A DNA stretch of 64,000 bases from Parasporobacterium paucivorans DSM 15970 (GTDB lineage: Bacteria; Bacillota; Clostridia; Lachnospirales; Lachnospiraceae). Below are positions 28,205 to 37,744 of this stretch, one piece after another (the first letter of the stretch is position 1; each line of letters opens with the position of its first letter). The stretch lies in the NCBI RefSeq assembly GCF_900141895.1, contig NZ_FQYT01000005.1, forward strand, positions 1 to 64,000. Direction: 5' to 3'. The notes beneath the pieces were generated by a model. That model was not told where the DNA came from. It ran no database searches and saw nothing but the letters and a program-made list of their open reading frames with translations. A program made the translations under genes and the position numbers.

Positions 28205-29239
28205 CTAATTGTTATTTAAAAGCTGTTTTTCCAGTTCTGCATAATTGTACGTGCGTTGGGAGAAGCTGTTGAAATTGTTCTTTGCCTTCTGTACAGACAC
28301 AGCCGGCTTTTTGCTGTTATGCTCCTCGTCCAGTGACTGCACCTCCGTCAGGTGGTGGATTCCTCTTTCCTTCCACTTGGTCAGTATGGAGTCCGCATAT
28401 TCAAAGCTTGGCTGATGGATGGAACGGATGGTCCGGTTGCAGGCTTCAATAATAATGTCAATGTCGAATCCATAGGAATTGGTCCATTTTACGATAAAGG
28501 CTTTTTCTTCATTGCCTGGATTTCGGCCTGAAATACCAAAGGCTTTTAATACGGAGAAGATGCTGTTGCTGTAAAGGCTGGCAGCCTCCTTTGCCTCAGC
28601 AACCGTACATATATTATGGGAAGCCCAATCCAGGGCCACTTTTTCAATATATCGCATGCTTTTGTGGTTTTTGGAAACGCAGTATTCAAAAAGGTATTCG
28701 ATAAGGTCATGGGGAAAAGAAAGAACATCATAAAAGTATAAAATGGTGTTTGTATCCGCCGGGCTCAAGGTTTTGCCCAGATATTTCTGGATGATGTACA
28801 TAAGCTGTGAAATATCTTCCTTGGCCAGAAAGCTTTCCAGATCATCACGTGAATATACCGGTTTTTTCTTGTCTTCTACGATGGGTTCCATTTGCGGCTG
28901 CGGGGACTCGGCTGGTTGTTCGCTGTCTTCTTCCGAAAAGGAAGGGACTTCCTCGAAACGGATACCGCCGAGGTGTTTCTGCGAATCATAGGTCAGGGTC
29001 ATCAGCCCTTTGCCTTCCCAGAAGGTCAGAGCTCTCAGAATGTCCTTTTCAGTGTAATTGAAAACATCGGCCATTTTGCACACCGATAAATCCCTGCTTC
29101 CGGAGGAAACACATTTTAAGAGATAAAGATATATTTTGACAAAGTCACCATTTGCATGGGGCATATAGCGGTCGATAAAGATATTCGGCACAGCGGTAAA
29201 GCCGGCCAGGTTTTTACATTCAAGATTCAGCATATTCAT
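28205..29239 (-). CDS. DnaD-domain replication protein
   Basis: A 344-residue protein. The N-terminal winged-helix part (about 1-100; SSGSRDLSVCKMADVFNYTEKDILRAL) and the C-terminal DnaB/DnaD helical domain (about 220-300), which ends in the family's YxxxI-like motif (YADSILTKWKERGIHHL), are recognisable. A charged linker (about 105-140) separates them. DnaD proteins remodel origin or fork DNA and help the loader encoded next. It begins the operon from a promoter at 29278-29306. Confidence 0.9.
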   Translation of the reverse strand: MNMLNLECKNLAGFTAVPNIFIDRYMPHANGDFVKIYLYLLKCVSSGSRDLSVCKMADVFNYTEKDILRALTFWEGKGLMTLTYDSQKHLGGIRFEEVPSFSEEDSEQPAESPQPQMEPIVEDKKKPVYSRDDLESFLAKEDISQLMYIIQKYLGKTLSPADTNTILYFYDVLSFPHDLIEYLFEYCVSKNHKSMRYIEKVALDWASHNICTVAEAKEAASLYSNSIFSVLKAFGISGRNPGNEEKAFIVKWTNSYGFDIDIIIEACNRTIRSIHQPSFEYADSILTKWKERGIHHLTEVQSLDEEHNSKKPAVSVQKAKNNFNSFSQRTYNYAELEKQLLNNN

Positions 29240-29277
29240 TATAGTTCATTCCAATCGGCAAATAGTTTATTTCGTTC

Positions 29278-29306
29278 ATTATAGCACAGCAACTTGTTTT
29301 TGTTAA
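29278..29306 (-). promoter_or_regulatory. promoter of the dnaD-dnaC-prs operon
   Basis: On the minus strand TTAACA (29301-29306), a 17-nt spacer and TATAAT (29278-29283), preceded by an extended TGC. Confidence 0.7.
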
Positions 29307-29369
29307 CACGACTGAAGCTTGAGATATCGACTTTACAAGGTTTCCCGGGTGTGTGGATTGTGTGGATAA

Positions 29370-30764
29370 CTACTGTCCGAGCAGCCTTTCCCCAATTAAC
29401 ACAACGTCTCCAGCACCCATAGTTATCAACAAGTCACCGTTAATACAATTTTCTAATAAAAAATTTTCAATGTCATCAAAGGATTGGAAATGATAAGCTT
29501 CCTTTCCAAGTTTTACGAGCTCATCCAAAAGATCCTTGGAAGAAATATTCAAGGTGTTTTTCTCCCGGGCCGCATAGATATCCGTCAGGACAACCTTATC
29601 GGCAAGGGTAAGGGCACTGGCGAAATCCTTAAGGAACACACTGGTTCTGGTATATGTATGTGGTTGGAAGACACACCACAGGGTCTTGTGAGGATACTTC
29701 CTGGCTGTGTTTAAGGTTGCCCTTATCTCATCCGGATGGTGGGCATAGTCATCCACAACGGTGATGCCTTTAATGCTTCCCTTGAATTGAAATCTTCTGT
29801 CGCAACCTTCATAGGCAGCAAGAGATTGGATAATCAAATCTATTGGTACACCCATGGTACGGGCGGTGGCGACAGCGGCCAGTGAATCTTGAATGTTATG
29901 GAATCCGGGTACCTTCAGAGAAATTCTGCCTGCAAAGCTTCCATTTTCCATGAGGTCATAATGGCCGTTGGCAAACTCGTCGTAGGCAACGTTTGCTGCG
30001 CCATAATCACTGTTGTGGAGGCCGGTTCCAAATGTGACGATTCGGGCGTCTGTTCCCTGCGTTATGTAGTCGAAGTCTTCTATGTCACTGCTGATGATGA
30101 GGGTTCCATCCAGTGGCAGCAGGGAGGCAAAGTTACGGAAACTTTGACGAATGTCCTGGATGTCCTTAAAGAAATCCATATGGTCAGCATGTATATTTAA
30201 GATTACGGCGACAGTCGGAGAAAAAGACAGAAAGCTGTTGGTATATTCACAGGCTTCTGTGACAAAATTGCCTGATTTTCCGATTCGGAGATTTCCTTCG
30301 ATTTTTTTTAGCATTCCGCCGACCAGCACCGTAGGATCGGAATCGTTGTCTATCAGGATATGGGAAATCATGGAAGTGGTAGTGGTTTTCCCGTGTGTTC
30401 CGGCAACACCAACAGCAACCTCGTAGTTCTTCATGATTTGTCCCACCAGTTCTGCCCGTGGAATGGAAGGGATCCCAAAAGAGTGGGCCCCGGCGAGCTC
30501 TGGATTATCTTCTTTGATGGCTGCAGTGTAAATGACCAGGTCGATGTCGTTATCCAGATTTTCAGCACTTTGTCCGATGTGGACGGTGATTCCCAGGCGT
30601 TCCAATCTTTTGGTGAGATCTGATTCCCTGGAATCGGATCCGGATACGGTGAAGCCTTTGGTCAGCAGGATCTCAGCAAGGGCACTCATGCTGATTCCGC
30701 CGATACCTATAAAATACACGTGGATTTTATTTGAAAAGTCTATTTTATACATAATATTTTCCAT
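29370..30764 (-). CDS. murC: UDP-N-acetylmuramate-L-alanine ligase
   Basis: A 464-residue Mur ligase that adds L-Ala to UDP-MurNAc, the first peptide step of peptidoglycan synthesis. The three domains are clear: a Rossmann-like N-terminus with VYFIGIGGISMSALAEIL, the ATP site GVAGTHGKTTTTSM, and the central EACEYTNSFLSF plus C-terminal DDYAHHPDEIRATL. ATG 30764 is used; ATG 30752 is an alternative that removes four residues. It has its own promoter upstream. Confidence 0.96.
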   Translation of the reverse strand: MENIMYKIDFSNKIHVYFIGIGGISMSALAEILLTKGFTVSGSDSRESDLTKRLERLGITVHIGQSAENLDNDIDLVIYTAAIKEDNPELAGAHSFGIPSIPRAELVGQIMKNYEVAVGVAGTHGKTTTTSMISHILIDNDSDPTVLVGGMLKKIEGNLRIGKSGNFVTEACEYTNSFLSFSPTVAVILNIHADHMDFFKDIQDIRQSFRNFASLLPLDGTLIISSDIEDFDYITQGTDARIVTFGTGLHNSDYGAANVAYDEFANGHYDLMENGSFAGRISLKVPGFHNIQDSLAAVATARTMGVPIDLIIQSLAAYEGCDRRFQFKGSIKGITVVDDYAHHPDEIRATLNTARKYPHKTLWCVFQPHTYTRTSVFLKDFASALTLADKVVLTDIYAAREKNTLNISSKDLLDELVKLGKEAYHFQSFDDIENFLLENCINGDLLITMGAGDVVLIGERLLGQ

Positions 30765-30809
30765 TCCCTGATTTATTTATTTTGATATGTGTTTTAATGA
30801 TTCCAAACT

Positions 30810-30837
30810 ATTATATACAATATAACACGAAAATCAA
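30810..30837 (-). promoter_or_regulatory. murC promoter
   Basis: On the minus strand TTGATT (30832-30837), a 16-nt spacer and TATAAT (30810-30815). Confidence 0.65.
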
Positions 30838-30840
30838 TCG

Positions 30841-32109
30841 TTATTTCATCGAATGCAGAAAAGCGGCCGCTTTGGAATATATCTCTTCTACATCCTGGTT
30901 TATGTAGAACAAACCGTCCTCATAGAGGATCTTTCCATTCACCATGGTCAGCCTGACATTTTGTTTTGAACCGCTATACACAAGGTTTTTAACGGTATCG
31001 TTGATCGGGCGCATATTCGGCTGGTTCAGGTCGATGACGGCCAGGTCTGCTTTTTTCCCCACGGCCAGCTTATCGCAGTCAAAAAGTCCCATGGCAAGGG
31101 CTCCCTGAGTTACGGCCATGTCCAGGACAGATTCTGCCGGACACGCGGAAGCGTCGTGCATCAGCTGCTTTTGAAGGGCTGTTACCAGGTACATTTCCCT
31201 GAACATATCCAGGCAGTTGTTGCTGGCAGGACCGTCTGTTCCAATCGCTACTGGAATTCCCTGGCGCAGATATCTTTCTACAGGTGCAATCCCACTGGCC
31301 AGTTTAAGGTTGGATGCGGGATTGGTTACCACGAAAAGTCCCCGGTCCTTGAAAATTCGGGTGTCTTCTTCACTCAGATGTACGCAGTGAAAACCGCCAC
31401 CGCCAAAATTATGGATGCCAAGCTCCTCGAAGAGTGCAGTGGGGGTTTTGTTATATCGGGACATACAGCCCTCTACTTCCGCCAGGGTCTCGGAATTGTG
31501 GGTGAACACGGGTGCTTCATGCCGAGCCGCCATGTCCGCGATCCCCTCCAGGAGATTCCGGCTGGTGGTGTACTCTGCATGAAAACCAAGCTTATATGAA
31601 AGCAGGCTGTCGGGCTGGTTGAAGTTTTTGTAATGCTCCTCCATGATTTCCAGGGATTCCTGGAAATTGTTGAGGCAGCCGCAGATTACAGTCCTGAAGC
31701 CGCAGTCCGCCGAGGCAGCAGCGACCGCAGGAACGTGAAAATACATGTCAAAATTGGCTGTAATTCCGCTTGTAAGATATTCCATCAGGGCAATGATGCT
31801 GAAGATATATGTTTTATCGGGAGTCAGCTTTGCTTCCATTGGAAAGACGCTTTTATTCAGCCATTCATCCAGGGGGCGGTCATCGGCAAAGGAGCGGAGG
31901 AACGTCATGGGAGAATGGGTATGTGCATTCTTGAATCCGGGAATAATCAGGTTGCCGTTCAGGTTGATTTCCCGGTCACATTTCGGTCCATCGGGCCTAT
32001 GCGGACCGATATAACTGATCCGGTCATCCGTGACATAAAGGTCGCCTGAACGGATATGAAAAGTATCGGAGCAGTCCAGAATCTGGGCATTGTAAAAGCG
32101 TATAATCAT
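30841..32109 (-). CDS. amidohydrolase, S-adenosylhomocysteine/methylthioadenosine deaminase type
   Basis: A 422-residue metal-dependent deaminase of the TrzN/MtaD/SsnA group. The first metal site is HTH at residues 63-65 (GFKNAHTHSPM), further ligands are in LGFHAEYTTS and FHCVHLSEED, and the catalytic Asp is in GTDGPASNN. Many relatives deaminate S-adenosylhomocysteine or 5'-methylthioadenosine. Neighbours do not narrow the substrate, so guanine-like or chlorohydrolase activities are not excluded. It has its own start region and AGGAGG. Confidence 0.85.
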   Translation of the reverse strand: MIIRFYNAQILDCSDTFHIRSGDLYVTDDRISYIGPHRPDGPKCDREINLNGNLIIPGFKNAHTHSPMTFLRSFADDRPLDEWLNKSVFPMEAKLTPDKTYIFSIIALMEYLTSGITANFDMYFHVPAVAAASADCGFRTVICGCLNNFQESLEIMEEHYKNFNQPDSLLSYKLGFHAEYTTSRNLLEGIADMAARHEAPVFTHNSETLAEVEGCMSRYNKTPTALFEELGIHNFGGGGFHCVHLSEEDTRIFKDRGLFVVTNPASNLKLASGIAPVERYLRQGIPVAIGTDGPASNNCLDMFREMYLVTALQKQLMHDASACPAESVLDMAVTQGALAMGLFDCDKLAVGKKADLAVIDLNQPNMRPINDTVKNLVYSGSKQNVRLTMVNGKILYEDGLFYINQDVEEIYSKAAAFLHSMK

Positions 32110-32174
32110 TTGATTGATCCTCCTTTTGTCAGACGGCCGCGGGTAACTTTAAATCAGACTGAAACATCAATAAA

Positions 32175-32183
32175 ATTATAGCA
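32175..32183 (-). promoter_or_regulatory. extended -10 promoter for the amidohydrolase
   Basis: On the minus strand TGC directly before TATAAT (TATAAT at 32175-32180). There is no convincing -35 box. Confidence 0.45.
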
Positions 32184-32222
32184 CCAGTAAGGGTCAAAGA
32201 CCATAAATATTTATAAAATCTA

Positions 32223-32251
32223 TTCACTAAACAAAGGGGATATGTTATAAT
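32223..32251 (+). promoter_or_regulatory. spoVG promoter (putative)
   Basis: TTCACT (32223-32228), a 17-nt spacer and TATAAT (32246-32251), giving a leader of about 95 nt before spoVG. Confidence 0.45.
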
Positions 32252-32354
32252 ATATCAAAGTTATCTGTTATTTTCTTTATTAAGTGGTTGTTTTAAAATT
32301 ACTATATAGGTGCATCCATTGTGTAGTATTCACAAACAAGGAGGGAACATAACA

Positions 32355-32642
32355 ATGCAGATTACAGACGTAAGAGTAAGGAAGGTAACGAAAGAGGGGA
32401 AGATGAAAGCAGTCGTCTCCATAACATTTGATGCGGAGTTTGTTGTTCATGACATTAAAGTGATTGAGGGAGAAAAAGGTCTCTTTATTGCGATGCCCAG
32501 TCGTAAAGCAGCAGATGGTGAATACCGTGACATTGCCCATCCGATCAATTCGGAGACCAGGGAACGTATCCAGGAGATAATACTGGAGAAGTATCAGCAC
32601 GTTCTTGAGGAAGAAGAGGTACTCGAAGAGTTTGAAGAATAA
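32355..32642 (+). CDS. spoVG: SpoVG family regulator
   Basis: A 95-residue protein from ATG 32355 with AAGGAGGG upstream; an earlier in-frame ATG at 32310 would add 15 unrelated residues. The conserved [11 protein letters not shown] start, the [11 protein letters not shown] strand and the [10 protein letters not shown] motif are the SpoVG signature. SpoVG proteins bind nucleic acids and influence septation, sporulation and virulence genes. The acidic C-terminus is [11 protein letters not shown]. It lies just before pth and mfd, as in Bacillus. Confidence 0.96.
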   Translation: MQITDVRVRKVTKEGKMKAVVSITFDAEFVVHDIKVIEGEKGLFIAMPSRKAADGEYRDIAHPINSETRERIQEIILEKYQHVLEEEEVLEEFEE

Positions 32643-32655
32643 ATAGAGTTTAACC

Positions 32656-32689
32656 GGGGGCGTGGATATTTATATCCAGGCCCCTTTTT
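32656..32689 (+). terminator. terminator after spoVG
   Basis: GGGGC-GTGGATA (from 32657) pairs with TATCCA-GGCCCC (to 32684), with one G-G mismatch, followed by TTTTT. Confidence 0.8.
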
Positions 32690-32710
32690 GAGGAAAAGAG
32701 GACATTTAAT

Positions 32711-33283
32711 ATGCATATTATTGTAGGATTGGGAAATCCAACCACGAAATATAGAGGAACAAGACACAATATCGGTTTTGAAATAATTGACAGGCTGGCG
32801 GATGTCCATAGAATAAGCATAGACACCGGAAAACATAAGGCTCTTTGCGGGAAGGGAGCCATTGAAGGGGAAAAGGTAGTATTGGCCAAACCAATGACAT
32901 TCATGAACCTGAGCGGAGAGTCCGTGAGGGCACTGGTGGATTACTATAAAATTGATGTTGAAAAAGAACTGATAATTATATATGATGATATAAATCTGGA
33001 ACCCGGTGCGTTAAGAATCAGAACAAAGGGGAGTGCGGGGGGACATAATGGAATCAAGAGCATTATAGCCCATCTCGGAACCCAGAATTTTGCCAGGGTC
33101 CGGGTTGGCGTTGGAAGCAATAAATCACATGCGGACCTGGCGGATTTTGTCCTGAGCCACTTTTCGCCACAGGAAAAAATAATGATGGAGGAAAGCGCCG
33201 GGGAAGCAGTCAGGGCGGTGGAGACCATTGTTGCCGCAGGAATAGAAAAAGCGATGAATGATTTTAATGGATTAAAAAAGTAA
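32711..33283 (+). CDS. pth: peptidyl-tRNA hydrolase
   Basis: A 190-residue enzyme that frees tRNA from peptidyl-tRNA dropped by ribosomes. The catalytic His is in TRHNIGFE (H20), the Asn in KPMTFMNLSG, and the Asp in YDDINLEPG; GSAGGHNGIKSI is also typical. It sits between spoVG and mfd as in Bacillus, 10 bases before mfd, so the two are probably co-transcribed. Confidence 0.97.
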   Translation: MHIIVGLGNPTTKYRGTRHNIGFEIIDRLADVHRISIDTGKHKALCGKGAIEGEKVVLAKPMTFMNLSGESVRALVDYYKIDVEKELIIIYDDINLEPGALRIRTKGSAGGHNGIKSIIAHLGTQNFARVRVGVGSNKSHADLADFVLSHFSPQEKIMMEESAGEAVRAVETIVAAGIEKAMNDFNGLKK

Positions 33284-33293
33284 TCATAAGGAT

Positions 33294-36200
33294 GTGAAGG
33301 ATTTGAAAGCATTGGTTGCTCCGCTGTATGAACTTGAAGAATTCAAGGCGGTAAAAAGCCAGCTGGGACAGTATACGGGACCTGTTCAGGTTTCCGGATG
33401 TATTGAGTCTCAGATGGAGCATTTTATGTACAGTATCGGTGATGGCTTTAACACAAAAGTCATCATTACTTTTAGTGAGCAGAAAACCAAGGAAATATAT
33501 GAAAACTACAAGCTGTATGACCAGGAAGTGTACATATATCCGGCAAAAGACCTGATGTTTTACAATGCGGATGTGCATGGGAATTATATAGTCAAACAGA
33601 GGCTCGATGCAATCAAGGCAATTGTCGAAGGGCGTCAGGCCGTCATTATAACTACGGCGGACGGTCTTATGAATAAAATTCTTCCGATAGAAGCTGCAAG
33701 GGATAATATCCTGCATTTTAAATCCGGTCAGCGGCTGAATCTGGAAGAGCTTGCAAAAACCCTCAGGAAACTTGGATATGAGAGAGCTGTCCAGGTGGAG
33801 TCACCAGGATTTTTTGCAATCCGGGGCAGCATCATTGATATCTTTCCTTCAACGGAGGAGTCTCCCGTACGTATCGATTTATGGGACGAAGAAATCGATT
33901 CCATAAAATATTTTGACGTGGAAAGCCAGAGATCCGTTGAGAATCTGAAAGAGGTCACGGTCTATCCGGCTTCTGAATATATTCTTACACAAGAACAAAT
34001 GGAAGAAGGCATACGCAAGGTACGCGAAGATGCCGAGGCTTTGGAAGCTTCGTTCCGAAGCGGGATGAGGACGGAGGAAGCCCACAGGATAAAAACCATT
34101 ACGGAAGAATTTTGTGAACAGGCGCTGATATCCCAGGGAAATGTGGCATTGGACAGCTATATCGGCTACTTTTTCCAGACCCAGGTTTCTCTGCTGGACT
34201 ATTTGGATCCGAAGAAAACCATCTGTTTTATTGATGAGCCGGATCGGGTGCAGGAAAAGGCAAGGGCCGTCATGTTTGAATTTAACGAGAGCATGATGCA
34301 TCGTCTGGAAAAAGGATATGTTCTTCCCGGGCAGACGGATATACTTTATTCCCCACAGGAAACTCTGGACAGGGTAAAAAGATTTAAATGTGTCCTGTTC
34401 ACAGGACTCGGACAGGCCCCAAAGGATTATGAGGTGTCTGAAAGCAGAATGATATCTGCCAAAAACATCAATTCTTATCAGGGGAATTTCCCCCTCCTGA
34501 CCAAAGAGTTAAAAAAATATACATCCCAAAAGTACAGGGTTATTCTGCTATCCGCATCCAGGACCCGAGCAGCCAGACTGGCCGAAAATCTCAGGGAATA
34601 TGACCTGAATGCCTTTCATACGGAAGATGAGGAAAGGGTAATCACCGGAGGGGAAATCATGGTTATGCAGGGGAATCTGCATAAAGGCTTTGAATACCCG
34701 GATATCAAGCTGGTTATCATCACTGAAAAAGATATCTTTGGAGAAAAGAAAAAAAGAAAAAAGAAAAAATCGACCTATTCCGGGGAGAAGATAACCAATT
34801 TCTCCGAGCTTGGAACAGGAGATTATGTGGTTCATGAAAACCATGGTCTTGGAATATACCGGGGAATTGAAAAAATCGTAACCGATAATGTGACCAAGGA
34901 TTACATAAAAATAGAATATGCAAACAGCGGAATCCTTTACATTCTGGCTAGTAAGCTGGATATGATCCAGAAATATGCAGATGCATCCGCCGAGAGAAAG
35001 CCAAAGCTGAACCGGCTGGGTTCTGTGGAGTGGACAAAGACCAAAACCAGAGTGCGGGGAGCAGTAAGGGAAATTGCCAAAGACCTGGTGAGGCTCTACG
35101 CAATACGAAAGGACCGGGAAGGGTTCCAGTATTCACCGGATACGGTATGGCAGAAGGAATTCGAGGAGATGTTTCCCTATTCTGAGACGGAAGACCAGCT
35201 GAATGCCGTTGAAGACATAAAAAGGGATATGGAAAGCAAAAAAATCATGGACAGGCTCATCTGCGGGGATGTGGGATATGGAAAGACCGAAGTGGCCATA
35301 CGGGCAGCATTCAAGGCGGTACAGGACGGAAAACAGGTAGCCATTCTTGTTCCTACTACCATCCTGGCCCTTCAGCATTATAATACGATTACGGACAGAA
35401 TGAAGGACTACCCGATCACGGTCCAGCTTTTGTCCAGATTTAAAACGGCAACCAATCAGAAAAAAGGCATCAAGGGTCTTGAAAGCGGCATGTCGGACAT
35501 AGTGGTTGGGACCCACAGACTGCTTTCGGCAGATGTTAAATTTAAGAACCTGGGGCTTCTGATCATCGACGAGGAGCAGAGGTTCGGGGTAGTCCATAAG
35601 GAAAAGCTGAAAAAACTGAAGGAAAACGTGGATGTGCTCACTCTTTCCGCCACCCCGATCCCCAGAACTCTTCATATGAGCCTGATTGGTATCCGGGATA
35701 TGAGTGTACTGGAAGAGCCTCCGGTAGAGAGGGTGCCGATTCAGACCTACGTGATGGAATACGATGAAGAAATCGTACGGGAGGTTATAAACCGTGAGGT
35801 GTCCAGAAAAGGGCAGGTTTACTACGTATATAACCGAATCAGCGACATTGATGAGGTGACCGATAAGATTTCCAGGCTGGTTCCCGGATGCAGGGTACGT
35901 TTCGCCCATGGGCAGATGCATGAAAGAGAGCTGGAAGGCGTGATGTATGAATTCATCAACGGCGAGGTGGATGTACTCGTAACCACTACCATCATCGAAA
36001 CAGGCCTGGATATCTCCAATGTAAACACGATTATTATACATGATTCTGATAATTTTGGGCTTTCCCAGCTATATCAGCTTAGGGGAAGGGTCGGCCGCTC
36101 CAACAGGACGGGATATGCGTTCCTGATGTACCGGAGAAATAAAGTTCTGAAAGAAGTAGCCGAAAAAAGACTAAAAGCTATCCGGGAATTCACCGATCTG

Positions 36201-36824
36201 GGGTCCGGGATCAAGATTTCGCTGAGGGACTTAGAACTCCGGGGAGCTGGCAATATACTGGGGTCAAGCCAGCATGGACACATGGAGGCGGTCGGCTATG
36301 ACCTTTACTGTAAAATGCTGAATGAGGCCGTGCAGGAAATGAAGGGAATAAGGACTGGGGAAGAATATGAGACCACCATTGACCTGGATGTCGATGCATT
36401 TATTCCTCCCCGATATATCAAAAACGAAAGCCAGAAGCTGGATGTATACAAGCGAATTGCCCAGATTACATCGGATGGAGAATACGAGGATATGCAGGAT
36501 GAGCTTGTTGACAGATTCGGGGATATTCCGAAACCGGTGGCAAATCTGCTCCTGGTTGCTTTGATTAAGGCTAAAGCACACAGGAACTATGTTACAGAGA
36601 TAACCAATACGGAAAAATGGATAAAATTCATCATGTTCGAGAGTGCGAAAGTGGACGTGAACAAGATTCCGGAGATTATTCAGAAGCATAAAAAACGCCT
36701 TACCATTACGGTTGAAAAGAACCCTTATTTCACATATTTTTTGAAGGAACCGCTGCGCGATATGAAGGAAATGAAGACGATAATATGGGGGGTTCTGGAC
36801 GATATTGGCAGCATTATGGAATAA
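33294..36824 (+). CDS. mfd: transcription-repair coupling factor
   Basis: A 1176-residue translocase that removes stalled RNA polymerase and recruits UvrA. The UvrB-like N-terminus (about 1-450), RNA-polymerase-binding CarD-like domain (about 490-560; GDYVVHENHGLGIYRG), a RecG-like helicase with Walker A GDVGYGKTE and DEEQRFGV (about 640-1000), and the C-terminal TRCF domain are in the usual order. The start is taken as GTG 33294; TTG 33303 is an alternative. A Lys/Arg-rich run (KKKRKKKKS) lies just before the CarD-like domain. Confidence 0.97.
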   Translation: MKDLKALVAPLYELEEFKAVKSQLGQYTGPVQVSGCIESQMEHFMYSIGDGFNTKVIITFSEQKTKEIYENYKLYDQEVYIYPAKDLMFYNADVHGNYIVKQRLDAIKAIVEGRQAVIITTADGLMNKILPIEAARDNILHFKSGQRLNLEELAKTLRKLGYERAVQVESPGFFAIRGSIIDIFPSTEESPVRIDLWDEEIDSIKYFDVESQRSVENLKEVTVYPASEYILTQEQMEEGIRKVREDAEALEASFRSGMRTEEAHRIKTITEEFCEQALISQGNVALDSYIGYFFQTQVSLLDYLDPKKTICFIDEPDRVQEKARAVMFEFNESMMHRLEKGYVLPGQTDILYSPQETLDRVKRFKCVLFTGLGQAPKDYEVSESRMISAKNINSYQGNFPLLTKELKKYTSQKYRVILLSASRTRAARLAENLREYDLNAFHTEDEERVITGGEIMVMQGNLHKGFEYPDIKLVIITEKDIFGEKKKRKKKKSTYSGEKITNFSELGTGDYVVHENHGLGIYRGIEKIVTDNVTKDYIKIEYANSGILYILASKLDMIQKYADASAERKPKLNRLGSVEWTKTKTRVRGAVREIAKDLVRLYAIRKDREGFQYSPDTVWQKEFEEMFPYSETEDQLNAVEDIKRDMESKKIMDRLICGDVGYGKTEVAIRAAFKAVQDGKQVAILVPTTILALQHYNTITDRMKDYPITVQLLSRFKTATNQKKGIKGLESGMSDIVVGTHRLLSADVKFKNLGLLIIDEEQRFGVVHKEKLKKLKENVDVLTLSATPIPRTLHMSLIGIRDMSVLEEPPVERVPIQTYVMEYDEEIVREVINREVSRKGQVYYVYNRISDIDEVTDKISRLVPGCRVRFAHGQMHERELEGVMYEFINGEVDVLVTTTIIETGLDISNVNTIIIHDSDNFGLSQLYQLRGRVGRSNRTGYAFLMYRRNKVLKEVAEKRLKAIREFTDLGSGIKISLRDLELRGAGNILGSSQHGHMEAVGYDLYCKMLNEAVQEMKGIRTGEEYETTIDLDVDAFIPPRYIKNESQKLDVYKRIAQITSDGEYEDMQDELVDRFGDIPKPVANLLLVALIKAKAHRNYVTEITNTEKWIKFIMFESAKVDVNKIPEIIQKHKKRLTITVEKNPYFTYFLKEPLRDMKEMKTIIWGVLDDIGSIME

Positions 36825-36879
36825 TGTCGGAAAAACGCCCTGAAACCATTGAAAAATCAAGGAAAATTGGCAAAATTCC

Positions 36880-36908
36880 TTGACAAACCCTGCGTAAACA
36901 GATATAAA
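36880..36908 (+). promoter_or_regulatory. hup promoter
   Basis: A near-consensus promoter: TTGACA (36880-36885), a 17-nt spacer and TATAAA (36903-36908). It leaves a leader of about 130 nt before the HU gene. Confidence 0.8.
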
Positions 36909-37043
36909 TATACTTGAAGGTTGCAGTTTTGCGCTGATACGTAATTTTTGCGCAGCTGCTTATCTGTAAGTGCCCCGCTTTTATCGCAGGCGGAAGTCAT
37001 TAATGTCCATATTAGTGTACAAGAGCAGAGGAGGGTTTTATCC

Positions 37044-37346
37044 ATGAACAAAGCAGAATTGGTTGCGGCAATTGCCGTAAAGACAGAGTTATCAAAGAAG
37101 GATTCAGAAAAAGCGTTAAAGGCTTTCACAGACGTCGTGGCAGAAGAACTTAAAAAGGGTGAAAAAGTTCAGTTAGTTGGATTCGGAACATTCGAAGTTA
37201 CGAAGAGAGCTGCCAGAGAAGGAAGAAATCCGAAAAGCGGAGAACCTATGAAGATACCTGCATCAAAGGCTCCAAAATTCAAAGCTGGAAAAGCATTAAA
37301 AGATACGGTTAATGTAACCACAACAACAACTAAAAAAAAGAAATAA
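37044..37346 (+). CDS. hup: HU family DNA-binding protein
   Basis: A protein of 100 residues from ATG 37044 behind GAGGAGGG; the longer open frame to 36948 has no ribosome site. The helical dimerisation part (1-45) and the beta-arm (VGFGTFEVTKRAAREGRNPKSGEPMKI, about 46-75) match HU. The C-terminus has a Thr/Lys tail of about ten residues (VTTTTTKKKK) beyond the usual 90, made of repeated ACA and AAA codons. A strong promoter drives it and a terminator follows. Confidence 0.96.
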   Translation: MNKAELVAAIAVKTELSKKDSEKALKAFTDVVAEELKKGEKVQLVGFGTFEVTKRAAREGRNPKSGEPMKIPASKAPKFKAGKALKDTVNVTTTTTKKKK

Positions 37347-37360
37347 GAAAAGTTTAAAAG

Positions 37361-37395
37361 ACACCCTGCTTTTATCATAAAAGCAGGGTGTTTTG
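37361..37395 (+). terminator. terminator after hup
   Basis: A perfect 13-bp stem (37361-37373 with 37379-37391), followed by TTTT. Confidence 0.85.
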
Positions 37396-37419
37396 TAAAG
37401 TGAACGGGAGGACCGATAT

Positions 37420-37659
37420 ATGAGACTGGACAAATATTTAAAGGTTTCCAGACTGATCAAACGTAGGACGGTCGCAAATGAAGCCTGCGATGCAGGACGG
37501 GTTTTCATTAATGACCGGCAGGCAAAGGCGTCCGCAGAGGTTAAGGTTGGCGATGTCATTGTCATAAAATTCGGGACAAGAGAGGTCAAGGCTGAGATTC
37601 TCAGTGTTCAGGAGACTGTGAAGAAGGATGAAGCAAAAGAAATGTTCCGGTATTTGTGA
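37420..37659 (+). CDS. rqcP: S4-domain RNA-binding protein RqcP
   Basis: A 79-residue S4 domain from residue 1 (MRLDKYLKVSRLIKRRTVANEACDAGRV) with a short C-terminal strand. It fits YabO/RqcP, the partner of RqcH in adding Ala tails to nascent chains on stalled 50S subunits. The heat-shock protein Hsp15 has a related fold, but the gene order hup - rqcP - divIC supports RqcP. Confidence 0.92.
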   Translation: MRLDKYLKVSRLIKRRTVANEACDAGRVFINDRQAKASAEVKVGDVIVIKFGTREVKAEILSVQETVKKDEAKEMFRYL

Positions 37660-37744
37660 AAATAGCTCAGAAGGTATTGAAAAAAGCCAGCCGGTCAATT
37701 AAAATGAAAGACAAGGGATACTTGGTTTTATCGGAGGGTTGAAA

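Noticed and set aside
35133-36041. 302-codon frame antisense to mfd
   Set aside because: It mirrors the helicase domain of mfd; the His- and Phe-rich composition is typical of an antisense shadow.
36909-37043. Riboswitch in the 130-nt hup leader
   Set aside because: It has repeated TTTTGCGC words but no stable or recognisable riboswitch fold.
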